From assembly GCF_004299785.2 (NCBI RefSeq), contig NZ_CP036246.2:372001-436000 (forward strand): 64,000 bases of DNA, in the 5' to 3' direction. Every line of letters begins with the position of its first letter. Within the stretch, counting starts at the first letter, position 1. Both the position numbers and the translations under genes were made by a program. The DNA comes from Arcobacter porcinus. Lineage in GTDB: Bacteria; Campylobacterota; Campylobacteria; Campylobacterales; Arcobacteraceae. The notes under the pieces are model-generated. The model was not told where the DNA came from, searched no databases, and worked only from the letters and a program-made list of their open reading frames with translations. Positions 56,000 to 64,000 of this stretch are shown piece by piece.

Positions 56000-56940
56000 T
56001 AAGAAAAATTCACAGTTTGTTGAAATCTTTTTCTAAAATCTTTTGGATTTAAAGATGTCTCTTGTTTGAAAAGTTTTCTAAAACTATTTTCATCAAAATA
56101 TCCAACTTCCAAAGTAATATCGCTAAAGCTTCTATTTGTAGAGATTAAAAGATCTTTTGCTTTTTCAACTCTTAAATTTTTTAGATATTGTAAAGGCGAA
56201 ATATTAAGAGCTTTTTTAAATCTTCTTGAGAATGTTTTTTCTGTAAGATTTATATTGTTGGCTAAGTCAAAAATATTTAACTGTTTGTGTAAATTCTCTT
56301 TCATATATGAGATACTGTTTTTTATATCTTCATCATCAAAAAGTAAAATTGTAGAGAATGCCTTATACGATTTTTGCGATTCTCTAGCTCTATCAATTAG
56401 CATTAAATTTGCTAGTTGAGTTGCAGTTTTACAGCTATGAAATTTCTCAATAATATATAAACACAAATCTAAATAAGCATTTATTCCACCAACAGTTATG
56501 ATATTTTTCTCATCTACTAAGATTTTATCTATATCAAGATTGACATTTGGGTACTCTTTTTTAAACAACTCTTCAGAAGCCCAATGAGTTGTTGCTGATT
56601 TATTATCTAATAAACCAGTTTTTGCTAATATAAAACTTCCCAAACAAGCTGAAGATAAAATGGCTTTATTGTTGTATTGATATTTTAACCACTCAATAAT
56701 TTGCCAGTTTATATTAAAAACTCCATTTTGAAGTGTTGGTGGAATAATAACTACATCATAAATAGTGTTTGATATAGAAGTTGTTTCAAAATATTTTGTA
56801 TCTTCTAAGCTTACAAAAATAGTTTTTATCTCAACTTCTTCTTTTGATTTACAAGAAATATTGTTCAGATGAAATAACTCTTCTATCCCATAAGCAGTCG
56901 ATTTCAATACATCTTTTAAAATTAAAATAGCTATATTCAT
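55999..56940 (-). CDS. AraC-family regulator with DJ-1/PfpI-like domain (GATase1-AraC)
   Basis: The 313-residue protein has an N-terminal glutamine-amidotransferase-like domain (VIIPP, SSACLGSFILAKTGLL with cysteine, TTHW) to about residue 185, and two AraC helix-turn-helix motifs (FDLANNINLTEKTFSRRFKK, FSDITLEVGYFDENSFRKLF). Related proteins (FtrA, GlxA, CdhR) sense carbohydrates or amines. It is divergent from the metallo-hydrolase gene, which is the likely target. It is coupled to comF by a one-base overlap. Confidence 0.9.
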   Translation of the reverse strand: MNIAILILKDVLKSTAYGIEELFHLNNISCKSKEEVEIKTIFVSLEDTKYFETTSISNTIYDVVIIPPTLQNGVFNINWQIIEWLKYQYNNKAILSSACLGSFILAKTGLLDNKSATTHWASEELFKKEYPNVNLDIDKILVDEKNIITVGGINAYLDLCLYIIEKFHSCKTATQLANLMLIDRARESQKSYKAFSTILLFDDEDIKNSISYMKENLHKQLNIFDLANNINLTEKTFSRRFKKALNISPLQYLKNLRVEKAKDLLISTNRSFSDITLEVGYFDENSFRKLFKQETSLNPKDFRKRFQQTVNFS

Positions 56941-57034
56941 AATTTGTCCTAAATAACCTTTTATATGTCAAAAACACCTATTTTAAATTGTAGCATAATA
57001 TGAAATAATTACAAAATAAAAAAAAGGATAGAAT

Positions 57035-57886
57035 ATGTTAAAAAATAGTTTAAATAAATTTGCGAAAAGTGTTTTGCTTTCATCTTTTTTGTTGGGTTCA
57101 CACTTACTTGCTTCTGAAGTTACTCAAATAAGAAATGCTACAGTTAAAATAAATTATGGTGGAAAAGTTTTTTTAGTAGATCCAATGTTTGCACCAAAAG
57201 ATGCTTACAAAGGTTTTGAAGGAACTCTAAATAGCCATTTAAATTGGCCAAGAGTTGAGCTACCTTTTTCTACAAATGAGATTTTAAAAGATGTAGATGC
57301 TGTAATTATAACTCACACACATCTTGACCACTTAGATGAAACTGCTATTAAAGCGATTCCAAAAGATATTTTGATGTTTTCTCAAGATGAAAAAGATAAA
57401 GCATATTTAGAAAAATCAGGTTTTAAAAATGTAAAAATTATGACAAAAAATAGCTCTATTGGAGATGTAAAACTTTCAATAACTGGTGGATTGCATGGAA
57501 GTCAAGAGTTAGTTTCTAAATATAAAGAACTTTTAGGAGAAGTTAGTGGTGTTGTTTTTAGTGCAAAAAATGAAAAAACTATATATTTAGCAGGAGATAC
57601 AGTTTTTAATAAAGATGTAGAAGATGTAATCAAAAATTATAATCCAGAGATTATTATATTAAATTCAGGAGATGCACAATTAGGAGATGGAAGCTCAATC
57701 TTGATGACAAAAGAGGAAGTTTTGGCTACTCATAAAGTTGCACCAAAAGCTAAAATTATTGCTGTTCATATGGAAGCTGTAAATCATAGTGCTTTAAGTA
57801 GATATGAGTTAAAAGAGTACTCAAAACAAAAGGGAATGGAAGATTTTGTATTTATCCCAAAAGATGGAGAAAGTTTGAAGTTTTAA
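57035..57886 (+). CDS. Exported metallo-beta-lactamase-fold hydrolase (UlaG-like)
   Basis: The 283-residue precursor has a signal peptide (about residues 1-27, ending LLAS) and an MBL core with THTHLDH at 93-99, then GLHGSQ, LAGDTVF and VHMEAVNH. It resembles UlaG-type L-ascorbate-6-phosphate lactonase-like proteins, but with an exported signal. The substrate is unknown. AAAGGAT lies before the ATG. It is divergent from the AraC/DJ-1 gene. A terminator shared with lepA lies at its end. Confidence 0.87.
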   Translation: MLKNSLNKFAKSVLLSSFLLGSHLLASEVTQIRNATVKINYGGKVFLVDPMFAPKDAYKGFEGTLNSHLNWPRVELPFSTNEILKDVDAVIITHTHLDHLDETAIKAIPKDILMFSQDEKDKAYLEKSGFKNVKIMTKNSSIGDVKLSITGGLHGSQELVSKYKELLGEVSGVVFSAKNEKTIYLAGDTVFNKDVEDVIKNYNPEIIILNSGDAQLGDGSSILMTKEEVLATHKVAPKAKIIAVHMEAVNHSALSRYELKEYSKQKGMEDFVFIPKDGESLKF

Positions 57887-57911
57887 TATATAGAGAAATT
57901 CTCTATATATT
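57885..57911. terminator. Bidirectional terminator between the MBL gene and lepA
   Basis: Arms of 11 bases (57885-57895 and 57901-57911) pair around a 5-base loop. ATATTTTTA follows on the plus strand. It spans the stops of both convergent genes. Confidence 0.75.
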
Positions 57912-59697
57912 ATATTTTTAAAACAGCCATAAAAGCCTCTTGAGGAACATTTACTTTTCCAATAGCTTTCATTCTTTTTTTACCCTCTTTTTGTTTCTCA
58001 AGAAGTTTTCTTTTTCTTGTAATATCTCCACCATAACACTTTGCAGTTACATTTTTCCCCATAGATTTTACAGTCTCTCTTGCAATTATTGTGCTTCCAA
58101 TACTAGCTTGTACTGCAACTTCAAAAAGTTGTCTAGGAATTAGCTCTTTTAGTGCTTTTACAAACTCTCTTCCTCTTGAAACAGCTTTATCTTCAGGAAC
58201 TATAATAGATAGTGCATCAACTATATCTCCAGCAACTCTAACATCAAGTTTTTTTAAGTTTCCTGGTCTAAATCCAACAGGTTCATAATCAAAAGATGCA
58301 TAACCTTTTGTTGTAGATTTTAACTTATCATAAAAATCCATTACAATCTCATTCATAGGTAAATCATACTCAAGAAGAACTCTTTTTCCTATGTAATCCA
58401 TTTTTAATTGAATTCCTCTTTTATCATTTAAAAGTTTTATAACATTTCCCAAAAATTCATCAGGAACTAAAATTGTAGATTTTACATAAGGCTCAAAAAT
58501 TGTCTCTATATAGTTTGGCTCAGGAAGTTCGCTTGGATTTTGAATAGTTATTTTTTCTCCATCTCTTTTTAAAACTTCATAAATAACTGTTGGAGCAGTT
58601 GCAATTAAATCTAAATCAAACTCTCGCTCTAATCTCTCTTTTATTACTTCCATATGAAGCATTCCTAAAAAACCTGTTCTAAATCCACTTCCAAGAGCCA
58701 TTGAGCTTTCAGGTTCAAAAGAGATTGAAGAGTCATTTAATTTTAGTTTATTCAAAGCCTCTCTTAAATCTTCAAATTTATCTGTCTCTATTGGATAAAG
58801 CCCTGCAAATACAAATGGTTTTGCAGGTTCAAAACCATCAATAACCATTTTAGTTGGATTTTTTGCATCAGTCATTGTATCTCCCACAGCAATTCCATCT
58901 AAAGTTTTAAGACCTAATACAACAATACCTATTTCACCTGTTTTTATCTCTAAAGTATCTTCTCTTTTTAGTGGATGAGGATACATCAAACTTAAAACTT
59001 GATGCTCAACTTTTGTATTCATCATACGAAGAAGTTGTCCTTTTTTTATACTTCCTTCATAAACTCTTACAAGAGCTAAAGCCCCCAAATAGTTATCAAA
59101 CCAAGAGTCATAAATAAGTGCTTTTGTAGGTGCATTTTCATCTCCTTTGGGTGCTGGAACTCTTTTAATTATTGATTCAATTAAATCTTTTACTCCAAGA
59201 CCTGTTTTTGCACTTATTAAATTGTGTTCTGTACAATCAATCCCAATAGCCTCTTCAACTTCTCCTAAAACTCTCATTGGATCGGCACTTGGTAAATCAA
59301 TTTTATTTACCACTGGAAGAAGTTCTAAATCATTATCCATAGCTATATAAACATTTGCAATAGTTTGTGCTTCAACACCTTGAGTTGAATCAACAATTAA
59401 TAAAGCACCTTCAGATGAAGCCAAAGAACGACTAACTTCATAAGAAAAATCTACGTGACCTGGAGTATCTATAAGATTTAAAACATATTTTTGCCCATCA
59501 AGATTGTAAGTTAGTCTTACACTTTGAGCTTTTATTGTAATTCCTCTTTCCTTTTCTATGTCCATATTATCCATAACTTGTGAAGTCATTTCTCTATCAC
59601 TAATTCCTCCACACTCTTGAATAATTCTATCTGCTAAAGTTGATTTTCCATGATCAATATGTGCAATAATACTAAAGTTTCTAATATTTTTTTGCAA
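57910..59697 (-). CDS. lepA: Elongation factor 4 (LepA)
   Basis: The 595-residue GTPase has G1 [37 protein letters not shown], the [14 protein letters not shown] segment, and a C-terminal [25 protein letters not shown], a clear LepA tail. It back-translocates or helps initiation on ribosomes. It is convergent with the MBL gene. The ATG at 59697 follows GGAAT. Confidence 0.97.
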   Translation of the reverse strand: MQKNIRNFSIIAHIDHGKSTLADRIIQECGGISDREMTSQVMDNMDIEKERGITIKAQSVRLTYNLDGQKYVLNLIDTPGHVDFSYEVSRSLASSEGALLIVDSTQGVEAQTIANVYIAMDNDLELLPVVNKIDLPSADPMRVLGEVEEAIGIDCTEHNLISAKTGLGVKDLIESIIKRVPAPKGDENAPTKALIYDSWFDNYLGALALVRVYEGSIKKGQLLRMMNTKVEHQVLSLMYPHPLKREDTLEIKTGEIGIVVLGLKTLDGIAVGDTMTDAKNPTKMVIDGFEPAKPFVFAGLYPIETDKFEDLREALNKLKLNDSSISFEPESSMALGSGFRTGFLGMLHMEVIKERLEREFDLDLIATAPTVIYEVLKRDGEKITIQNPSELPEPNYIETIFEPYVKSTILVPDEFLGNVIKLLNDKRGIQLKMDYIGKRVLLEYDLPMNEIVMDFYDKLKSTTKGYASFDYEPVGFRPGNLKKLDVRVAGDIVDALSIIVPEDKAVSRGREFVKALKELIPRQLFEVAVQASIGSTIIARETVKSMGKNVTAKCYGGDITRKRKLLEKQKEGKKRMKAIGKVNVPQEAFMAVLKI

Positions 59698-59828
59698 TTT
59701 CTATTCCTAATAATTTAATCTTTTTTTCTAAAATATTGCGATTATATCTAAAAAACTGTAATTTCTGTTTAAAGTTTTTTCTCTTTTATTTTTGATTAAA
59801 CTTATATTTGTTAAGATTCACAATCCTT

Positions 59829-59845
59829 ATCCCCTAGTGGGGGAT
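59829..59845 (+). promoter_or_regulatory. Candidate CsoR operator
   Basis: ATCCCC and GGGGAT are exact inverted 6-base arms (59829-59834 and 59840-59845) with a 5-base centre, 22 bases before the csoR ATG. GC-tract dyads flanked by A/T are typical CsoR/RcnR-type operators. In this AT-rich genome it stands out. Confidence 0.75.
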
Positions 59846-59867
59846 TAAATAAAATTAGGAGCTTTAT

Positions 59868-60134
59868 ATGAATGAAGAGAAGAAAAAAGCTTTACAAACA
59901 TTAAAAATTGCAAAAGGACAAATTGAAGCTGTTATTAAAATGATTGAAGATGGAAGATATTGTATTGATATTTCAAATCAAATCTTAGCAGTTTCATCTT
60001 TGGTTAAAAAATCAAATATGCTGATTTTAAAGCAACATATGAATAGTTGTGTTTTAGAAGCTGTAAATAGTGGAAATAGTGCTGAGAAAATTGATGAAAT
60101 TACAAAAATATTATCAAAAATAGTTGATAAATAA
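59868..60134 (+). CDS. csoR: Copper-sensing transcriptional repressor CsoR
   Basis: The 88-residue DUF156 protein has the copper ligand set C32, H57 and C61 (RYCID, KQHMNSC), spaced as in CsoR. As copper(I) binds, it releases DNA and copA is expressed. TTAGGAGC precedes the ATG. The dyad 22 bases upstream would give autoregulation. copA starts 10 bases after its stop. Confidence 0.93.
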   Translation: MNEEKKKALQTLKIAKGQIEAVIKMIEDGRYCIDISNQILAVSSLVKKSNMLILKQHMNSCVLEAVNSGNSAEKIDEITKILSKIVDK

Positions 60135-60143
60135 AGGCTAAAA

Positions 60144-62654
60144 ATGAAATCACAAAAATTTGATATTAAAGGTATGACTTGTAGTGCTTGTTCAAATGCT
60201 GTTGATAGAAGTATCAAAAAGCTTGAAGGAATAAGTGAAGTAAATGTAAATTTACTTAGTAATAGTATGATTGTTAAATATGATGATAAATTTTTAAATG
60301 ATGAGAAAATTATAAAAACAGTAGAAGATGCTGGATATGAAGCTGTATTAACTCAAGATAAAAACATAAAAAAAGAGAAAAAAGAAAACATTGCACAAAA
60401 TGAGATAAATGAGCTAAAAAATAGGCTGATTGTATCATTGATCTTTGCAATACCACTGTTTTATATAGCTATGGGACATATGTTAAATTGGTCACTTCCA
60501 TCATATTTTCTTGGAGAAAAAAATGCAATAACATTTGCCTTTACTCAGTTTTTATTGGCTATTCCAATTGTATTTATAAATATAAAGTATTATAAAGTAG
60601 GGTTTAAAACTCTTTTTAAAGCTTCACCAAATATGGACTCTTTAATAGCAATTGGTACAGGAGCTGCTATGCTTTATGGAGTTTTTGCAATATATAAAAT
60701 TGGCTTTGCTTTAGGAATTAATGATTTAAATATGCTTCAACAATACTCAATGAATCTATATTTTGAAAGTGCAGCTATTGTTTTGACTTTAATAACTTTT
60801 GGAAAATATCTTGAAGCTAGAGCAAAAGGAAAAACTAGCGAAGCTATAAATAAACTTATGGATTTAGCTCCAAAAAAAGCTTTAGTATTAAGAGATAATA
60901 AAGAAGTTGAAATATCAATTGATGAACTAAAACTAAAAGATATTGTAATTGTAAAACCAGGAGCTAGTATTCCTGCTGATGGTGTTATAGTTTTTGGAAA
61001 CACTGCAATAGATGAATCAATGCTTACAGGAGAGAGTTTACCTGTTTCAAAAAAAATTGGAGATAAAGTTATTGGAGCTAGTATAAATAAATATGGTTCT
61101 ATAAAATTTGAAGTTACAAAACTTGGTTCTGATACGGTTTTATCACAGATTATAAAATTGGTTGAAGAAGCTAGTTCATCAAAAGCACCAATTTCAAAAC
61201 TTGCAGATAAGATAAGTTCTATTTTTGTACCAACTGTTATTTTGATTTCAATAATAGCAACAATTACTTGGTTATTTCTTGGATATGACTTTGAATTTGC
61301 TTTAGGAATAGGAATTGCAATTTTGGTTATATCTTGCCCTTGTGCCTTAGGTTTAGCAACTCCAACAGCTATTATGGTTGGAACTGGAAGAGGTGCACAA
61401 AATGGTATTTTAATAAAAAATGCTGAAGCATTAGAACTTGCAGAAAAGATTGATACTATTGTTTTGGATAAAACAGGAACTATAACAGAAGGAAAACCAA
61501 AAGTCACAGATATTATAGTAAATAGTGAAATAAGTGAAAACAGACTTCTTCAAATAGCTTATTCTCTTGAAAAGAATTCAGAGCATCCTTTAGCTGATGC
61601 AGTTGTAAAAAAAGCAGAAGATGAGAAATTAGATTTATTGGAAGTAAAAGAGTTTAAAGCATTAAATGGTTTAGGAATTAAAGCAAAAATAGAAGATGAA
61701 ACTATATTTATAGGGAATAAAAAGCTACTTGAAAACAATAATATATCATTAGATGAATTTTTTCCAATAAGTGAAAAACTTGCAAGTAGCGGAAAAACTC
61801 CAATATTTATCTCTAATAGTAAAAAAATATTAGGACTTATTGCTATTGCTGATGTTGTAAAAGCTACAAGTAAACAAGCAATTGAAAAGTTTTATAAAAT
61901 GAATTTAGAAGTAATTATGCTAACAGGTGATAATCAAAAAACAGCCCAAGCAATAGCAAATGAGCTAAATATTAGAAATTTTATAGCTGAAGTTTTACCA
62001 GAAGATAAAGACAAAGTTATTAAAAAGCTTCAAGAAGAGGGTAAAAAAGTTGCAATGGTTGGGGATGGAATAAATGATGCTCCAGCTTTAGCAAGATCAG
62101 ATGTAGCAATAGCAATTGGAGCTGGAACTGATATAGCAATAGAGTCTGCAAATATTGTATTAGTAAGAAATGATTTACTAGATGTTGTAAGAGCAATAGA
62201 ACTTAGCACTGCAACACTTAAAAATATAAAGCAAAACCTATTTTGGGCATTTATTTATAATATTATTGGTATTCCATTAGCAGCAGGAGTATTTTACTCT
62301 TTCTTAGGATGGAAATTAAATCCAATGTTTGCAGGTGCTGCCATGAGTTTAAGTAGTGTTTCTGTGGTTTTAAATGCCTTAAGATTAAGGTTTTTTAAAT
62401 CAACAATAGATAAAAATATGATAAATAATCAAAATATAAAAGGAGTTAATATGACAAAAGTTTTAAAAGTAGATGGAATGAGTTGTGGACATTGTAGTGG
62501 AAGAGTTGAAAAGGCTTTAAATAGTTTAGATGAAGTTAAAAGTGTAGAAATTGATTTATCAACAAAAGAAGTTGTAATTAATTGTAATGAAGAGATTTCT
62601 GAAAAAATATTAGAAGATAAGATTAAAGAAGCTGGATACGAAGTAATAAAATAA
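60144..62654 (+). CDS. copA: Copper P1B-type ATPase CopA with C-terminal CopZ-like domain
   Basis: The 836-residue ATPase has an N-terminal HMA domain (C13, C16 in GMTCSAC), CPCAL at C398-C400, DKTGT with D442, MLTGDN and MVGDGINDAPAL. After the usual last helix (LRLRFF) it has a linker of about 20 residues and a second complete HMA domain, GMSCGHCSGRVEK. It exports copper(I) from the cytoplasm. The tail looks like a CopZ gene fused in frame, and carries its own ribosome binding site and ATG. Confidence 0.95.
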   Translation: MKSQKFDIKGMTCSACSNAVDRSIKKLEGISEVNVNLLSNSMIVKYDDKFLNDEKIIKTVEDAGYEAVLTQDKNIKKEKKENIAQNEINELKNRLIVSLIFAIPLFYIAMGHMLNWSLPSYFLGEKNAITFAFTQFLLAIPIVFINIKYYKVGFKTLFKASPNMDSLIAIGTGAAMLYGVFAIYKIGFALGINDLNMLQQYSMNLYFESAAIVLTLITFGKYLEARAKGKTSEAINKLMDLAPKKALVLRDNKEVEISIDELKLKDIVIVKPGASIPADGVIVFGNTAIDESMLTGESLPVSKKIGDKVIGASINKYGSIKFEVTKLGSDTVLSQIIKLVEEASSSKAPISKLADKISSIFVPTVILISIIATITWLFLGYDFEFALGIGIAILVISCPCALGLATPTAIMVGTGRGAQNGILIKNAEALELAEKIDTIVLDKTGTITEGKPKVTDIIVNSEISENRLLQIAYSLEKNSEHPLADAVVKKAEDEKLDLLEVKEFKALNGLGIKAKIEDETIFIGNKKLLENNNISLDEFFPISEKLASSGKTPIFISNSKKILGLIAIADVVKATSKQAIEKFYKMNLEVIMLTGDNQKTAQAIANELNIRNFIAEVLPEDKDKVIKKLQEEGKKVAMVGDGINDAPALARSDVAIAIGAGTDIAIESANIVLVRNDLLDVVRAIELSTATLKNIKQNLFWAFIYNIIGIPLAAGVFYSFLGWKLNPMFAGAAMSLSSVSVVLNALRLRFFKSTIDKNMINNQNIKGVNMTKVLKVDGMSCGHCSGRVEKALNSLDEVKSVEIDLSTKEVVINCNEEISEKILEDKIKEAGYEVIK
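62441..62654 (+). CDS. copZ: CopZ-like copper chaperone, possible internal start within copA
   Basis: Inside the copA frame AGGAG (62441-62445) lies 5 bases before an ATG at 62451, the start of a full 67-residue HMA domain protein MTKVLKVDGMSCGHC. That is the size of a normal CopZ. Both fused and free forms could be made from one mRNA. The preceding linker resembles an intergenic spacer. The start site here includes the ribosome binding site; the coding part is 62451-62654. Confidence 0.6.
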
Positions 62655-62655
62655 A

Positions 62656-62681
62656 AAGTTAGAAGTAAGAACTTCTAACTT
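62656..62681. terminator. Stem-loop between copA and prs
   Basis: Arms of 11 bases (62656-62666 and 62671-62681) pair perfectly around 4 bases, between convergent genes. On the minus strand TTTTTATT follows, so it is a good terminator for prs and also ends copA. Confidence 0.75.
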
Positions 62682-62692
62682 AAATAGATTAA

Positions 62693-63625
62693 TTAAACAT
62701 TAAAAATTGAGTTTACAGATTCGTTATTGTAGATTCTTCTAATAGCTTCACCAATTATTGAAGAAGCAGTTAAAACTGTGATATTTTTTGCATTCTCTTT
62801 AGTAGGAATAGTATCTGATATTACAAGTTCGTCTAAAACACCATTTGCAATTCTTTCATAAGCAGGACCACTTAAAACACCGTGAGTACAACATGCCATA
62901 ACACTTGTAGCACCTTTTTGTTTTAAAACTTCAGCAGCTTTTACTAAAGTTCCAGCAGTATCAACCATATCATCAACTAAAATAACATCTTTACCTTCAA
63001 CATCACCAATTATATTCATAACTTGAGATTCATTTGCTTTTTCTCTTTTTTTATCAACTATTACTAAATCATAACCAAGCTTATCTGCATACATTCTAGC
63101 TCTAGCAACTCCACCAATATCTGGACTTGCAATAATTGGATTTTTTAGATTTTTACTTTTTATATAGTTTACAAAAAGAATTGAACCAAAAAGGTTATCA
63201 GCAGGAATATTGAAAAAACCTTGAATTTGTGCTGCGTGAAGATCTATTGTTACTATTCTATGAATTCCTGCAGCTTCAAGTAAATCAGCTACTAATTTTG
63301 CAGAAATTGGAACTCTAGGAGCTGCTTTTCTATCTTGTCTTGCATATCCATAATATGGAATAACAGCATTTATTGATTTTGCACTTGATCTTTTTAGAGC
63401 ATCAATCATTATTAAAAGTTCCATTAAATTGTCATTTGCTGGAGAACATGTTGGTTGTATTATAAAAACATCTTGACCTCTTACACTTTGTGTAATCTGA
63501 ACAGACATCTCTCCATCACTAAATTTTGTTAAAGTTGCATCTGAAACTTTCATTCCTAAATAATCAGCGACCTTTTTTGCAAAGGCTGGATTTGCACTTC
63601 CACTAAAGAGCTTAAAAGTTGACAT
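62693..63625 (-). CDS. prs: Ribose-phosphate pyrophosphokinase
   Basis: The 310-residue protein has FSGSANPAFAKKVADYLG, the DGEMSVQI segment, PYYGYARQDRKAAPRVPI, and VLVDDMVDTAGT, the PRPP-binding loop. It makes PRPP from ribose-5-phosphate and ATP for nucleotides, histidine and tryptophan. GAGGAAA lies before the ATG at 63625. It is divergent from the porin gene. Confidence 0.97.
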   Translation of the reverse strand: MSTFKLFSGSANPAFAKKVADYLGMKVSDATLTKFSDGEMSVQITQSVRGQDVFIIQPTCSPANDNLMELLIMIDALKRSSAKSINAVIPYYGYARQDRKAAPRVPISAKLVADLLEAAGIHRIVTIDLHAAQIQGFFNIPADNLFGSILFVNYIKSKNLKNPIIASPDIGGVARARMYADKLGYDLVIVDKKREKANESQVMNIIGDVEGKDVILVDDMVDTAGTLVKAAEVLKQKGATSVMACCTHGVLSGPAYERIANGVLDELVISDTIPTKENAKNITVLTASSIIGEAIRRIYNNESVNSIFNV

Positions 63626-63749
63626 AAGTTTTTCCTCATTCTAATCTAAATTTATTTTTAAAATTTTATCAAAAAAGCTCTTAAGTAATTGAGTTTAAAA
63701 AGAATTAATGAAAGATTAATGTAAATTTAATATTTTTTTAAATAGAGTA

Positions 63750-63778
63750 TTGCCTAAAAATTATAGATTTTTTATAAA
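63750..63778 (+). promoter_or_regulatory. Probable promoter of the porin gene
   Basis: TTGCCT (63750-63755) and TATAAA (63773-63778) are 17 bases apart and 24 bases before the porin ATG. The region also has a long A/T-rich upstream element. Confidence 0.55.
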
Positions 63779-63801
63779 TAAAAAATAAACAAGGAAGAAA
63801 A

Positions 63802-64000
63802 ATGAGAAAATTAAGAATCTCTTTAGCAAGTGCAACAATACTAGCAAGTATTGCAAATGCTGATATATTAACAGATGCAATAACTCAAGGAGTTTTTGAA
63901 GGAAGTGTTGGAGTTTATGGTCAATCACAAAAGAATAAAAATGATAGAAATAGCTCTTATTTAAATACAAATTTGACACTTTCTTATAATACGGCAGATG
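63802..64000 (+). CDS. Outer membrane porin (OprD-like), N-terminal part (cut by window edge)
   Basis: After AAGGAAG, an ATG opens a frame of 66 visible residues that leaves the window. A signal peptide (MRKLRISLASATILASIANA) is followed by DILTDAITQGVFEGSVGVYGQ, similar to the start of OprD-type porins of this lineage. Then SYLNTNLTLSYNTAD fits a first beta strand. The rest of the barrel cannot be seen, so the family call is moderate. Confidence 0.7.
   Translation, partial: MRKLRISLASATILASIANADILTDAITQGVFEGSVGVYGQSQKNKNDRNSSYLNTNLTLSYNTAD

Noticed and set aside
60737-61507. A 256-codon open frame antisense to copA
   Set aside because: It mirrors the codon structure of copA, with no start signal or known motif; it is a shadow of the plus-strand gene.
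63761-63979. A 72-codon frame antisense to the porin start
   Set aside because: Leu/His/Tyr-rich shadow of the porin reading frame; no start signals.
1-64000. CRISPR arrays, IS elements, prophage, restriction or toxin-antitoxin loci
   Set aside because: No regularly spaced repeats, transposase, integrase, or phage structural genes could be found in any part of the window; composition is uniform.

Overview
The window looks like a chromosomal segment of a Campylobacterota (epsilonproteobacterial) species of the Arcobacter group. The DNA is very AT-rich, with genes packed on both strands. Several neighbourhoods fit this lineage: rpsB-tsf-ABC ATPase-gmk, a Helicobacter-type malate:quinone oxidoreductase, CcoI/CcoS cytochrome oxidase assembly genes, and a MutS7-type MutS with a C-terminal HNH nuclease. 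I see no phage, IS element, CRISPR array or rRNA operon. The species call is inference; the genes themselves are mostly clear.

Region 1 (1-15046, minus strand) is centred on acetate and carboxylate use. It holds pta (cut by the window edge) and ackA, then two copies of a module made of a DEDDh exonuclease, a cNMP/CBS/DUF294 nucleotidyltransferase, an ActP-like sodium:solute symporter and a DUF485 protein. A third, divergent symporter and a Cache-domain histidine kinase with an OmpR-type regulator follow. This is the best candidate in the window for an under-described system: a nucleotide-sensing, possibly protein-modifying enzyme tied to sodium-coupled carboxylate uptake.

Region 2 (15116-17878, minus) holds eight tRNA genes, a tandem duplication of Lys-Glu-Val-Asp, served by a near-consensus promoter that overlaps the end of the pncC/cinA-type gene; mqo lies upstream. 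Region 3 (18059-27510, plus) holds ileS, a 37-codon membrane peptide, an NfuA-like scaffold, a TPR-like protein, murE, a structured leader, rpsB, tsf, a LolD-like ATPase, an acidic unknown protein and gmk. An EAL response regulator points the other way.

Region 4 (29231-44872, mostly plus) is a housekeeping run: ccoI-ccoS, cytochrome c, hemH, an inositol monophosphatase-like gene, glmS, metK, accD, a thiE-like gene, rlmH, dus, prmA and ftsH. Region 5 (44927-53346) starts with a strong promoter and a 24-codon leucine-rich leader peptide before leuA, strongly suggesting leucine attenuation. It continues with a thioredoxin-like and a haem-binding protein, mutS7-HNH, a siroheme synthase domain protein, a Sel1 protein and hisH-hisA. 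Region 6 (53469-64000) holds a Na/Pi cotransporter, a comF-like gene, an AraC/DJ-1 regulator divergent from an exported metallo-hydrolase, lepA, a copper operon (csoR with a GC-rich operator, and copA fused in frame to a CopZ-like domain that keeps its own ribosome binding site and ATG), prs and the start of a porin gene.
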